From assembly GCA_026874595.1 (NCBI GenBank), contig CM049315.1:9337664-9401663 (forward strand): 64,000 nucleotides of DNA, given 5' to 3'. The notes under the pieces are model-generated. The model was given only the letters and a program-made list of their open reading frames with translations, ran no database searches and was not told the DNA's origin. Positions 12,801 through 22,630 of the stretch are shown in pieces (position 1 is the stretch's first letter; the number at the start of each line of letters is the position of its first letter). The position numbers and the translations under genes were made by a program. This DNA comes from Sipunculus nudus. Its lineage: Eukaryota; Annelida; Sipuncula; Golfingiida; Sipunculidae.

Positions 12801-15800
12801 ATTTATATATGGCCCACCAATAAAGTAAGAACCCTTTTAATTTTTGGGGTCATGAGGTCAAAGGTCAAGATCACAGGGGTCATCTGTCCACATATTTCAG
12901 GCCTACCAAATCACTTTTTTTTTAATGACGCATATTACTCTTTTTTCACTCTTTTTTTTTTTAGCAGCCCATTTTTAGCTCAGCTGACTATAAGTCATCT
13001 GAGCTATAGTCGTGGTCCATTGTCCGTCGTCCGTCCGTCTGTCCGTCCGTCCGTCCGTAGATGTGGCACGTTTTGAAACCGTAAGACCTAGGAATCCAAA
13101 ATTCAGCATAATGTTAGATGTCCCCAAGATCTCCTACCAAGCCGAAAACTGGGTCTTTGCGACTTCATTCCTTTGAGAAATTAAGAAAAAACCTCAATTT
13201 TTTATTACAAACCTATTTTTACACTTCAGGACTGCCTAATATCAAAACCACTCATCTGTTTTTCCTCATATTTCCAATAAATAATCCTCTATATAATTCC
13301 TGTACATGCCAGAAATTAGGTCTGTATTATATAATTTAAAAAAGTTATGGGCCCAAACATAATGCATTTTGTAAATAATCAGGAAAGAAATTTTATCACT
13401 TAACACAAAATTTGTTAAAGCTAAGCACTTTTTTTCCAGTAATATTACTTATATTAATCAAAATTAAATTGTATACCCAAAATTAGATCAAAATCTTTTA
13501 AATTTTTTTTAATATTAGCTAAAATAAAAAATTGGTACCTTAAATTTTGCCCAACTTTGACCATGGCACGTTTTTTTGCTGTAACTGCTGTGGATTTAAT
13601 TTTCACAGCATGTTTTTGTTAGCATTTCAACTGTTAACACCAAAAATTTGAAACCAGTTGATCAAAAACTGTAGATTTTATTCAAGTTTTCAAGCACCAT
13701 GTCACATATTGCTAGTGTTATGCAGTTTGCTAGAGCTCAGCTCCCGAGCTTCAGCTCTAAGTTCCTTAAATTTGGCATACAGTTAGATTTCTCCAAAATC
13801 CCCTACCATGCCAAGAATTTGGTCACTAGGACTTAATTCCTTCGAGATATCAATGAAAAACTTCATTTTTCCATTAAAAACCCATTGTTACACTTTAAGA
13901 CTGCCTAATATCAAAACCACTGATCTGACTTTGATCATATATGATATACATATTTTTCTATACATTCGCTATGCACATGCCAGAAATGATGCCAGTATTG
14001 TGTATTTTTTTTAAGTTATGGGCCCAAACATAATGCACTTTGTAAAAAATCAAGAAATATATTGACTCCCTTAACAAGGGCATTGCTGAAGCTAGAGATT
14101 TTATTGTCAGGGATGTAACATTATTTAATCAAGATTCAATTGAATACCCAAAATTAGTTCTGAATTTTTCAAATTTTATAAGTTATTAGTATAAATATAA
14201 AATTAGTACCTTAAATTTTGCCCAACTGTGACCATGGCACGTTTGTTTCCTGAGAGCACTGTTGATATAATTTTCATATCATGCACACATAAGGATTTCA
14301 GCTTTTTAGTTTAGAAAGCTGAAAGAAATTGGCCAAATATTGTAGCTTTTATTAATGTTTTTATGAGACCCTGTCAGACTTTGGCTCTCTCCAGCCCCTA
14401 TTGAGTAACCTGTATGTTGACCTTGTTGACCTTTCATCAAATTATGCACGCTTGAGGCGAGAATCCAGGCAGCTTATGGCCAGCCACAGTTGATCCAGGT
14501 GTCCAACCCAACTCATCTAGTAGTTTTAACCAACAACATAACAATAAACAATAAATTAAAAAATTTTTGTGGTTTTTAATAACAAATTAAAGAAAAATAG
14601 AAAAGGAATTTGTTAGTTTATAATAACAGGAAATTAACTTGCAGTTACTGATGATATAAGAATCTTGTATCGATGGGTAGAATGTCACATATTCCAAATA
14701 ACACCATGCAGTCACCTATGGCATTTTTCAGTTCATTTTTAATGATAAAGAAGTAAATCATATTATTCATTACTAATCATTAGGGATTATATGAAGGAAA
14801 TTAATGGTAGACAAAGATGCAGTTGATAATATTAATCTAGATTCCTACTGTGTCTAGTGTGTACATTTATGTGAAATTAGTCCAAAATGAATTTTTTACA
14901 GTTATTTTTTAATATAAATAAAAGCCATAAAACCAGGTACTTATGATCATTATTTAAATGTGTGAATTTTGTATATTCTGGATTCTCAAAATCATTGTTT
15001 GGTGAAAACTGAATAAATACCAGACATGGTGCAAATACTTTGTAATTGTATTTAAATACGAATATGATTATGTACTCCATTATAAAATTTCTTGCATAAA
15101 GAATGGGAATTCAGGTAAAAATGAAAGTATATGAATACTCGTGCAAATACTTTCAAAATGTATTCATGAATGCATTCATGAATATATTCTTTAATATTAT
15201 TTTAATAATCATATCAGTTATATGTCATTTTAAAAAATCATATGATTCTCTTATTATTTTTAATAAAAATTATATTTGGGACAATATTTGTAATTTTTTT
15301 AATAAATAGTTAAACTCTTATATTATATGTTCTGCTTATAAGTTATATGGCCAAGTCAAAATCTGTGTGACAATAGCACTCCATTTGTTAATAAAATAAA
15401 TGAAATCAATCCTCTTCCCTGTCTCCAAAGATACTATCAAAATCATACATAAGCTAAACACCCACAACTCATAATACAGCTTATATTTATTACCACACAA
15501 AACCAGCATGTGCCTCATTTCTAAAAAATATTTTTTTATTTTTTTATCATATATAACAGCTGAGCGTCGTGACCCATAGGTCCCTTGTTTCCTCTTTTTT
15601 TTCACGAGAGAATTCTGATATATACTAATTCTCTCCTGCTTAAACAGTCCAGTTACAACAGGCATTGGATATTTTGCAATTTTTTTAGTGCAAAATAGTT
15701 AATGGATGATAACTCCAGTTTGGGTAGACGAATTGGCTTCAAACATTTTCACAGGACCCACATTTTGAAAAAGCTCATTAACATATCCTTTCAGACAAAT

Positions 15801-18800
15801 TCAGCTGATAATAAAGATTTTCTCATAATCAATTTCAGCTCAGTACCATTACCCACAGGTCACTTGTTTATATGTATTTTGGAAACAAAAGAATAATTTG
15901 AGAAGAATAGTCAAACTATTTTAGAGTAAGCCCTCTTTGCTTTTAATTTACATTACAGAAAGTTACGACCACCAAAAGTCACTTTTGGTAAACAATGATT
16001 AAGTATAGCAGTTTCCACAAGAATGCCTGCAGAAGTAACAAGCTAAATTTAAGTTCCAAAGTGTGATCTCTATGTGTTGTTTCCTGAATTGAAGGTGAAA
16101 TATATTGTCAGAATTGCAAGTTTTCTCACACATACAAGTTACTTGTTAGTGGATTGATGTCATTCACTCTGCTTCATTCAGGGTCATGTCCCTTTTGCGG
16201 TTGTTGGCAGCACCGATGAGATCAAGGTCGGAAACAAAATGTTGCGGGCCCGTCAGTATCCATGGGGAACTGTTCAAGGTAACTATATATGTACAAGAAA
16301 TATCTTACAACTCTCACAAGTAAGATAATAAAATGGTATAGAACCAAGTAATCAGCATTTTTGATGCATCCAAATTTCATCAATTTTATCTTTTTATTTT
16401 GTTAACTTTAATGGGGGCACATGGTCTTTTTCTTTTATCATTTTGAGATTCAGCTGACAGTGGTCCTTTGATAATTTAATTACACAATGAATAATCTTTA
16501 TCGTTTTTCACTAAAATTAATCCTCAAGTATATTTGATTTGATTTTTTTGCCAATCTACTTCCAGGACCTTTAAGAGCTATTGTGATACATTACAAAATG
16601 TGTTTGTTAAAAAACAGTATAGTTGAGACTTGTTGCCATTTTATTGCTAATATGGGAGTAATGAGGCATTTTGAAATTAAAATGCCTTTTCAGTCCTGCC
16701 CCTTGTATCATTGTTAAAAAATTATAAACAAAGTTGCAGGGCTACTGTCTATGCAAGATTATGTTTATACAAAAAAGGAAAGAGTAATTGAGGATTCAGA
16801 TTTATCACCTTGATTAAAACAGACTCAAGGATTACAGCTTCGTTTCATCTCTTGCTTACTGTAAATCCCTCAAAAGAAGATGCATCTTGTGTTACAGTAA
16901 TTAATTTTCAAAGATTTAGATATGTTACCAATGTCAAAGTGCCACTTCTATTGCAGTAAATTTTTTATGATGTTTTACAGTGGAAAATGAAAACCATTGT
17001 GATTTTGTGAAACTGCGGGAGATGCTGATAAGAACAAACATGGAGGATTTGCAAGAAACCACACACTGCCGTCACTATGAACTGTACCGTCGCTGTAAGC
17101 TGCAAGAAATGGGCTTCTCTGATAATGATTCCATGAGGTCAGTACTTGATGTATTCTTTCAAATATAAAGTTAAAAATGTTGGTCAGTTTCTGTTTATAT
17201 ACAAGCCTGTTCAGTCATCCTTACAATAGACACATCATACTTGTCACTTGCCTGCTTATGTTTTCAGGTGTCCATGGTTTGCATTTACAGATGTAATCTA
17301 ATCATAATTCCGGTTGTCTAATGTCTTTTGTCTTATCTTGACATCTGTTATTAACATATTCATATGGGTATCATCTTCATCCTTCAGTTGACAGTGCTAC
17401 TGATGGGCCATGGACTGATCCTTTTAAGAATAAAGGATGATCAGTTGCAATTTCTATTTTTTTTTAGTCTGTCAAAAATGTATCACCACAAAAGGAACGA
17501 TCAAATACCGTTTCTGATTTCTTTTCAGTCTTTCAGAAACATATCAACACAAGAGGAATGGTCAGATGCCATTTCTAATTTCTTTTCAGTCTGTCAGAAA
17601 CGTATCAACACAAGAGAAATGATCAGATATCTTTTCTAATTTCTTTTCACTTTGTCAGAAACGTATCAACACAAGAGAAATGATCAGATACCATTTCGAA
17701 TTCTTTTTAGTCTGTCAGAAATGTATCAACACCAGAGGAATGATCAGATGCCATTTTTAAATTTCTTTTCAGTCTGTCAGAAACGTATCAACACAAGAGA
17801 AATTATCAGTTACATTTATTGATTTCTTTTCAGTCTGTCAGAAATGATTCAGCACAAGAGGAATGATCAGATACCATTTCTAATTTCTTTTCAGTCTGTC
17901 AGAAACATATCAACACAAGAGAAATGATCAGATACCATTTCTGATTTCTTTATAGTCTGTCAGAAACGTATCAACACCAGAGGAATGATCAGATGCCATT
18001 TTTAAATTTCTTTTCAGTCTGTCAGAAACATATCAACACAAGAGAAATGATCAGATACCATTTCTAATTTCTTTTCAGTCTGTCAGAAATGTATCAACAC
18101 AAAAGGAATGATTTCTTTTCAGTCTGTCAGAAACGTATCAACACAAGAGAAATTATCAGATACCATTTCTAATTTCTTTTCAGTCTGTCATAAACGTATC
18201 AACACAAGAGAAATGATCAGATACCATTTCTAATTTCTTTTCAGTCTGTCAGAAACGTATCATTACGAGAAATGATCAGATACCATTTCTAATTTCTTTT
18301 CAGTCTGTCAGAAACATATCAACACAAGAGAAATAATCAGATACTATATCTAATCAGATGCCATTTTTAATTTCTTTTTAGTTTGTCAGAAAGGTATCAA
18401 CACAAGAGGAATGATCAGATACTATATCTAATCAGATGCCATTTCTAATTTATTTTCGGTCTGTCAGAAAGGTATCAACACAAGAGGAATGATCAGATAC
18501 CATTTTTAATTTCCTTTTCAGTCTGTCAGAAACTTATGAGCACAAGAGGAATGATCAGATACTATATCTTATATAGATGCCATTTCTTATTTCTTTTCAG
18601 TCTGTCAGAAAGGTATCAGCACAAGAGGAATGATCAGATACCATTTCTAATTTCCTTTTCAGTCTGTCAGAAACATATGAGCACAAGAGGAATGATCAGA
18701 TACTATATCTAATATAGATGCCATTTCTAATTTCTTTTTAGTTTGTCAGAAACAAACAACACAAGAGGAATGATCAGATACCATTTCTTATTTCTTTTCA

Positions 18801-19567
18801 GTCTGTCAGAAACATATGAGCACAAGAGGAACGAACACATGGCTGACATGCAGAAGAAGGAGGAGGAAATGAGACAGATGTTCGTGGTCCGTGTCAAAGA
18901 GAAGGAGAGCGAGCTGAAGGATGCTGAGAAAGATGTAGGTGGACACACTTACTTGTTATAAGTAAAGATAAACCAGTTTTGTCATTCCTATAATGAGGCA
19001 TCCATAACATTGCTTTTCTCATTGGTAAAAGTAATTTACCTATATTCATCTATATTTCTGAAAGTGACAAGTACTGGTTTCATTTTTCGAGTTTTAATGT
19101 TGTATGTTAATGAGTTTCAGTAAATTGGATTTCCTAACACTGCAATCATATATATCATGATGGCTTGAGAACAACATTCTGTCTCAGGAGGTGTAAATGA
19201 ATAAGGCTTTGTTCAAATCTGAGTTAATTTTACAATAACTCCACCACAATGGTACAGTTTATTGGGGATTTGGCCTCACTTTTCATAGCGGAAATAAAAA
19301 TTGTTCGCAATACCTAGGTCTCCAAGTGGAAGTTGTGGACAGCATTGTTGCTTTAATTTACCAGTAGTTTTAATTTTTTCTGACCTGTCCCTATATTTCT
19401 TATTTCCACAGCTGCATGCCAAATTTGACACCCTGAAGAAACAGCATGCCGAGGAAAAGAAGAGAATGGAGGACAAGAAACGCATTCTGGAGGAAGAAAT
19501 AGCACAGTTCCAGCGCAAGAAGGCCATGGCTCAACAGCAAGCCACCATGGGAAAAAGAAAGAAGTGA
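134..19567 (+). CDS. Septin gene (SEPT6/8/11 group), 3' eight coding exons; 5' end outside window
   Basis: Septins are GTP-binding proteins that polymerise into hetero-oligomeric filaments at the cell cortex and division site. Eight exons (134-215, 730-870, 9504-9621, 10393-10482, 16182-16278, 16981-17137, 18802-18934, 19412-19567) have AG/GT borders and join in phase into 324 residues plus stop. Visible signs: G3 motif DTVG (visible residues 15-18), G4 motif AKAD (98-101), the septin signatures [13 protein letters not shown] and ARQYPWG, and a charged C-terminal coiled coil in the last two exons. The coiled coil and the sequence favour the SEPT6/8/11 group, whose other members are GTPase-poor; the residues deciding that here are upstream. 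About 100 residues (N-terminus, P-loop) are missing from the window. No lesions were seen, and all phases agree, so this gene looks functional. Which paralogue it is cannot be settled by eye. Confidence 0.95.
730..870 (+). CDS. Septin exon, GTPase core (IVDYIDAQF ... [12 protein letters not shown])
   Basis: The acceptor is TTTGTGTGCAG and the donor is GTATGT. The exon completes the Ser codon of the previous exon and encodes a strongly conserved part of the septin GTPase domain, including [16 protein letters not shown] and LYFVAPTGH. It ends two bases into a Ser codon, matching the next exon more than 8.6 kb downstream. Confidence 0.96.
1042..2505 (+). mobile_element. (GTCC)n-core interspersed element, copy 1 (interrupted, 3' end missing)
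   Basis: The head reads TTTAGCTCAGTTGACTGTAA, a near-palindrome, followed by a GTCC/CCGT-rich stretch and the phrase GTTAACAGGGCACATTTTGG that recurs in the other copies. The body is interrupted at 1326-2361 by another insertion and resumes at 2362. The characteristic tail (GTGACCCATGGGTCCCTTGTT) is absent. It is non-coding. It is possibly a pearl/Helentron-type non-autonomous element, by structure only. Confidence 0.7.
1318..2369. mobile_element. hAT-like non-autonomous insertion nested in copy 1
   Basis: The insert of about 1036 bp begins AGGGCTCGCC and ends GGCGAATAGCCC, so its ends are imperfect inverted repeats. It is flanked by TGTAAATC (1318-1325) and TGTAAATG (2362-2369), a 7-of-8 target duplication. 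Other copies of the host repeat (for example near 3435) read straight through as TATGTAAATGCCAGAAATTA, which supplies an empty site. No transposase was seen. An 8 bp duplication and the AGGG-type ends suggest hAT; this is an inference. Confidence 0.65.
2510..3060 (+). repeat. Satellite, ~130 bp units with GGTGCCATCTGCAAT motif
   Basis: Diverged units share CAAGACTRGTGGYGCCA followed by TCTGCAAT or ACCTGCCAT, then TTTGTAGAATA and CTCAGRASTGG. Motif copies start near 2530, 2680, 2805 and 2930. The same family recurs at 11440-11880 in the same orientation. No coding potential is apparent. Confidence 0.65.
5091..6306. repeat. 1.2 kb tandem duplication, first copy
   Basis: This 1216 bp unit starts TTGGGTGTTTTGATCC and ends GGCATGGTCAGGTCTCAA. 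It is followed directly by a nearly identical copy. It includes a long (CT)n tract at about 5538-5600 and a C tract near 6120. No gene was seen; open frames through the CT tract are low-complexity artefacts. Confidence 0.95.
6307..7521. repeat. 1.2 kb tandem duplication, second copy
   Basis: This 1215 bp copy starts immediately after the first. Positions of matching landmarks show an offset of 1216 before the CT tract, 1214 after it and 1215 after the C tract. The only length differences therefore appear to lie in the CT and C homopolymer tracts. Confidence 0.95.
8187..8870 (+). mobile_element. (GTCC)n-core interspersed element, copy 3 (short)
   Basis: The head (TAGCTCAGCTGACTATAAGT) follows directly on the CTTGTT tail of copy 2, and the end at 8851-8870 is TCGTCCATGGGTCCCTTGTT. 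At 0.68 kb it is a compact, near-complete version. Its 3' half matches 32.9-33.3 kb closely, for example CCATTCTGTCCACTTGCCTG against CCATTCTGTCCACTTACCTG. Confidence 0.75.
8871..9235 (+). repeat. Body fragment of a (GTCC)n element with a ~50 bp local direct repeat
   Basis: The block carrying CTTAAATTTTGCTCAACT and GACCATGGCACATTTTTTCC matches the bodies of copies 2, 4 and 5. Within it, the phrase AAAAAGAGTAGCTTTTATTC plus CAGACACCATGTAAAGTA occurs twice in succession (about 9026-9058 and 9080-9114). Confidence 0.7.
9504..9621 (+). CDS. Septin exon with G4 (AKAD) motif
   Basis: The acceptor is TTTGTTGTAG and the donor is GTACGC. The exon encodes the septin signature [20 protein letters not shown] followed by [23 protein letters not shown] is the guanine-specificity (G4) loop. 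It ends on a codon boundary. Confidence 0.97.
9622..10392 (+). other. Septin intron, no feature seen
   Basis: This is AT-rich sequence between two septin exons. I saw no exon, no element from the repeat families of this window and no obvious structure in it. Confidence 0.7.
10393..10482 (+). CDS. Septin exon ([20 protein letters not shown] ...)
   Basis: The acceptor is ATTTAACACAG and the donor is GTAAGT. The exon is 90 bp, exactly 30 codons, and ends [10 protein letters not shown]. The phrase [11 protein letters not shown] is highly conserved in SEPT6-group septins. Confidence 0.97.
10800..11890 (+). repeat. Satellite, long units (~325 bp, then ~275 bp)
   Basis: The phrase GGTCATGACCTTT plus GACCTTGAATATT recurs near 10805 and 11130, a spacing of about 325 bp. 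The second half carries the CAAGACTGGTGGCGCCATCT motif near 11445 and 11728. A related block lies at about 45860-46090. Similar GTCATGACCTTTGACCTTG repeats are common in bivalve genomes; that is recalled, not checked. Confidence 0.7.
12583..12971 (+). repeat. Diverged (GTCC)n-element head
   Basis: The head TTTTTAGCTTAGTTGATTGT-AAGTCAACTGAGCTATAG is followed by CTCCGTCTGTCTGTCTG but not by the usual body. It then runs into the phrase GTGGGGTCATGAGGTCAAAG-like text at 12843-12890 that also occurs at 46190-46400. No tail was found before the next element begins at 12972. Confidence 0.6.
12972..15589 (+). mobile_element. (GTCC)n-core interspersed element, copy 4 (2.6 kb)
   Basis: The head TTTTTAGCTCAGCTGACTAT is followed by CCGTCCGTCTGTCCGTCCGT and by CACGTTTTGAAACCGT. 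The tail CAGCTGAGCGTCGTGACCC-ATAGGTCCCTTGTT ends at 15589. The body contains two consecutive versions of the same block (13100-13700 and 13730-14330). No open frame resembles a protein. Confidence 0.7.
16182..16278 (+). CDS. Septin exon ([20 protein letters not shown] ... [10 protein letters not shown])
   Basis: The acceptor is CTTCATTCAG and the donor is GTAACT. The exon encodes the G-domain segment ending with ARQYPWG, one of the most conserved septin phrases, and ends one base into a Val codon that the next exon completes. Confidence 0.97.
16279..16980 (+). other. Septin intron, no feature seen
   Basis: This is AT-rich intron between two clear septin exons. I recognised no repeat family or coding segment in it. 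Confidence 0.7.
16981..17137 (+). CDS. Septin exon ([17 protein letters not shown] ... [13 protein letters not shown])
   Basis: The acceptor is GATGTTTTACAG and the donor is GTCAGT. The exon encodes the end of the GTPase domain: [30 protein letters not shown] and EMGF. It ends two bases into a Ser codon, whose last base must come from the next exon at 18802. Confidence 0.97.
17430..18801 (+). repeat. Tandem array of 3' splice sites: ~21 copies of the intron end plus exon start
   Basis: The unit is about 61 bp: ~29 bp of intron end (AATTTCTTTTCAG) followed by ~32 bp matching the start of the septin exon at 18802 (TCTGTCAGAAACRTATSARC). TCTTTTCAG-type sites start near 17459, 17520, 17581, 17642, 17702, 17764, 17825, 17886, 17947, 18009, 18070, 18114, 18175, 18236, 18295, 18373, 18451, 18512, 18592, 18653 and 18733; the genuine one is at 18793. 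Most keep the AG. Towards the exon the spacing alternates 61 and 80 bp, a 141 bp higher-order unit. Reading from a decoy site soon meets a stop, because 61 is not a multiple of three. Confidence 0.95.
18802..18934 (+). CDS. Septin exon, start of C-terminal coiled coil
   Basis: The acceptor TTTCTTTTCAG at 18793-18801 is the last of the tandem series, and the donor is GTAGGT. After completing the Ser codon the exon reads [20 protein letters not shown] and continues [25 protein letters not shown], matching the family's ETYEAKR...EEEMRQMFV segment. Heptad-like charged sequence begins here. This copy was chosen because only it continues in frame into the coiled coil. Confidence 0.96.
18935..19411 (+). 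other. Septin intron, no feature seen
   Basis: This is a short AT-rich intron before the terminal coding exon. Nothing was recognised. Confidence 0.7.
19412..19567 (+). CDS. Septin terminal coding exon (coiled coil, stop TGA)
   Basis: The acceptor is TTATTTCCACAG. The exon encodes [20 protein letters not shown] and continues to a basic end, MGKRKK, with TGA at 19565-19567. The coiled coil mediates pairing within septin filaments. The C-terminus is short compared with vertebrate SEPT8/11 tails; other splice forms cannot be excluded. Confidence 0.95.
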   Translation: MHAKFDTLKKQHAEEKKRMEDKKRILEEEIAQFQRKKAMAQQQATMGKRKK

Positions 19568-21540
19568 GGCACCTGCCCACCACCACCAGCAAATCCAAAA
19601 TGAGGCTACATCCAATCCAGAAGAAGGCTACAGCCTCTTTCTCGCTATGGCTGGTACCAAAACCATACTTCAACTTCTTGACTAACCATAAACCAATGAG
19701 AAACCAGACAAACTGTTCAGGAATTGTTCATGAGACCTCATGTGACTGTGAATGATGTACTTAAATCTATGGTTCACAGGATGCATTATATCAGGTCATG
19801 AAACTGTGTGTGTATCTTATAGCATTTTATTTTACTGATGAAGAGTTTGTACATTCTTAAACAGTATTAGGAGATTTTATTTTCATTTTATTCTAATTTA
19901 TAACATATTATCTTATCCTGTATAGTTTCACCTAAAATATTATGCAACAGTTAAAATGCACTTAGAACATTTTCTACTTTACCACTTAAGTTACTCTCTT
20001 ATGTCTCATAACCTTTTAAGTAAACATTGTGAGTAGTATGAATGAAGTCTTATTAAAATCTGCATTGTTACCAACAGTTTGCAATGAAATATGTTTGTAT
20101 TTATTTTTAATTCAAAATGTAAATGTCAGAAGTGAAAAGGTACCTTGAAATTGAAGTTCAGGTTTGTTTGGTACTAAGGTATTCTAAACAGACCATGAAA
20201 CTTTAATCTTTTTAAAAGTAATATAAATGCCAATTATCTTTCAATATACTCATAGATGTTTATATGTGGTGTATTTCCAGTAGAATTAGGCCATAAGTGG
20301 GTATTTTTCACTCGTCTGCTGAGTGCAAGCAGAAAAGATTGTTGTGAGGATTCAATAGTAGTATTGAGAGGCAGGCTTATGAGTTTGGAGGAATTCTGTT
20401 GGTAACATTCATAAGTCAGTTTGTTTAGTTTACATTAGGGTTCACCAAATGATACAAGAATGCTGTTTAATTCATTGAAAAGGAGATTTGTGCCATCTTC
20501 ACTCACTGAAGCTGGAAATAGAAACAAGTGTATATAAAGATAAGTCCAGAGACTTAGTTTTCACCTTCAATTCATGAAACCTGTCTTTTTTTCCTTTTAC
20601 TTTGGAAATGAACACTTAATGCTCACAGGACATTTAACAAATGATGTAGATAGGCCTCAGATCAACAGCTTCATGCTTATGTCATTTTTCATGTTATTAG
20701 TACTTTAGAGTCTTCCATTAGTAGGAAAAGCTTGAGAAATTGTGTGACAATAATGTGTAGATATATAAAACGATAATTATGGACCAAGCTTTGTAACAGG
20801 TGTATACTGCCGTGTTGGACTGTAAGATAGTTTCCCCAGTTGGGTAGTTGCCGCTGTCAAAAATATAGTGTAGAGAAGATTAAGATTTGCTTGTTGCTAT
20901 TGAAACTCATCATTACTCATTCTTCCACAGGAATAACTTGGTATTCTTCACCACTGGGAAAACTGGATTTTCCTTATCATGTGACAAGTTGTAACTGCTC
21001 TGTTTAAATATTATTATATACTTGTACTGTTACTGTATCTTATATCTTAATTTAACAGAAAAATATTAAGAGCTCTTATGTCTCTTAGATTTCCTTAGAA
21101 GGACTAAAGAAAGGACTGCATTAGTCACATTTTCCATTCCTCGAAATGTATCATTACCCAGTCATTTGTAATAACTATTATTCTGCCCATGAAAGGTTAA
21201 TTATGGCTTAGTAAACATACTTTATGTATTTGTTCATACAGAATCTCAGTCAGTTCTCAATTCAGTGTTACATGACTCAGTAAAACCCTTGGGAAACAAT
21301 GCAAAATAAACAGAAAGATCATTTGGCAAAGAATGTGGAACCAGGTGCATTTTTAACTTCTAACAACCTTGGGGATCCATATATCATTTTCAACACTCCA
21401 AAGCTTCAGAAATTTTTCAGATCCTCTGCTTGGCAGCCAGCAAGGAGAGTGGTACATGAGCAACAATGTTTGGTAGATCCTGCTTGCACATTAGAAATAG
21501 GGCTTCAAGTTGCAGCATAATATATATTTACATTGTAAAA

Positions 21541-21541
<1 letters not shown>

Positions 21542-21609
<68 letters not shown>

Positions 21610-21610
21610 T
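21542..21610. repeat. (TA)n(CA)n microsatellite
   Basis: An uninterrupted TA run of about 45 bp continues directly into a CA run of about 20 bp. It lies in the presumed septin 3' UTR. Confidence 0.98.
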
Positions 21611-22604
21611 GAAATATCGCTTACATGAACAACTGTGGGACCAGCCAAAGTGTTTGTTTAGTGGGATGGTCATGTTATCGGAAACATGAGTATGGGACCA
21701 AAAAACACTGGTTGTCCTAGTTGGGGCGGTCGTCATAGCAGGATGGTCGTCAGGCGAGATTTCAATACATGTACACACACGCACTTTGCCATAGTTATTT
21801 ATGTATTAAACTTTCATCGGGCAATCATGACATTGTATTAATTGATATCTTCAGATGGTGCTGAACCTAAGTGTTCATTGTGTAAAAGCATTTAAATGTA
21901 CATACAAAAGCTAACAAGTCACACCGCCTCTTAATAATGTGGCCAGAAGTACAGTTTAGGTAGTAGTTAGTGTTTCTTCCTGACCAGCATATTTTAAATA
22001 TTTATGAATGTGTATTTGGTAGATAGAATTTTGTTAGTCCAGCCCACCTACCAGCATTAGCTCTTGCCTTCCGTTAGATAGTACATTTGTATTCCTTATC
22101 AATTTTATTATACTTTGTCTTAAAATTCTGTTTACTTTAATAAGTAAAGTAATGATATTTTTTTTCAGAATACTGCGTCTTCCCAGACTGTAATCGTTTA
22201 ACATGTGTTATATATGTAATGCCCAGAATGGGATCCAGTTAGGATACATTAAAGATGGTGGCAATGATAATATTCATCAGAAATGAATAACACTGTTCTT
22301 TAAACACCTTGATGGTTAGTGATACAAATATCGGGTAGACATCTTTGACACTGTAAATGAAACCATGGAAATTCCACCGTCTTAACATCTGACGTAGCAT
22401 ACACAGGAACTGTATTCGTAGTTTTCGAACCAATTAGTCCTTTGCTTTGAGCTTTGATATATAGCTGGCACTTAGACTATTTATGATGGTAGATAGCACG
22501 TAATGTATTCTTTTTATACATGTATCCGGTTATGACATGTAACACTGTTTGGAGCTGCCACACATCTAGCTTGGAGCTGCCGCATAACTATATAGCTTGT
22601 TTCT

Positions 22605-22610
22605 AATAAA
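22605..22610 (+). promoter_or_regulatory. Candidate polyadenylation signal AATAAA
   Basis: AATAAA occurs in TTTCTAATAAAGCCATATAA, about 3 kb after the septin stop, with no intervening gene on this strand. Confidence 0.45.
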
Positions 22611-22630
22611 GCCATATAACTGACAACTAG

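Larger units (their letters stand above)
10483..16181 (+). other. 5.7 kb septin intron with satellites and repeats
   Basis: No coding exon was recognised. The intron contains a satellite block (10800-11890), a diverged (GTCC)n head (12583-12971) and a long (GTCC)n element (12972-15589). Plain AT-rich sequence with no recognised feature occupies about 11900-12580 and 15590-16180. Confidence 0.75.
19568..22630 (+). other. Probable septin 3' UTR (~3 kb)
   Basis: There is no splice-compatible coding sequence after the stop. The sequence is AT-rich with a (TA)n(CA)n microsatellite at 21542-21610. The first canonical signal that I noted, AATAAA, lies at 22605-22610. SEPT6-group genes often have long 3' UTRs, so this extent is plausible, but an earlier variant signal may be used. 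Confidence 0.5.

Noticed and set aside
17364-17639. 91-codon open frame across the start of the decoy array
   Set aside because: It only reads through consecutive repeat units in changing frames. It is not a septin exon.
17430-18801. CRISPR-like array
   Set aside because: Units are contiguous without unique spacers, and the host is a eukaryote. The unit is a copied intron/exon border.
21299-21520. 73-codon open frame in the septin 3' region
   Set aside because: There is no recognised domain; it lies in the presumed 3' UTR and ends in the repeat-flanking sequence.
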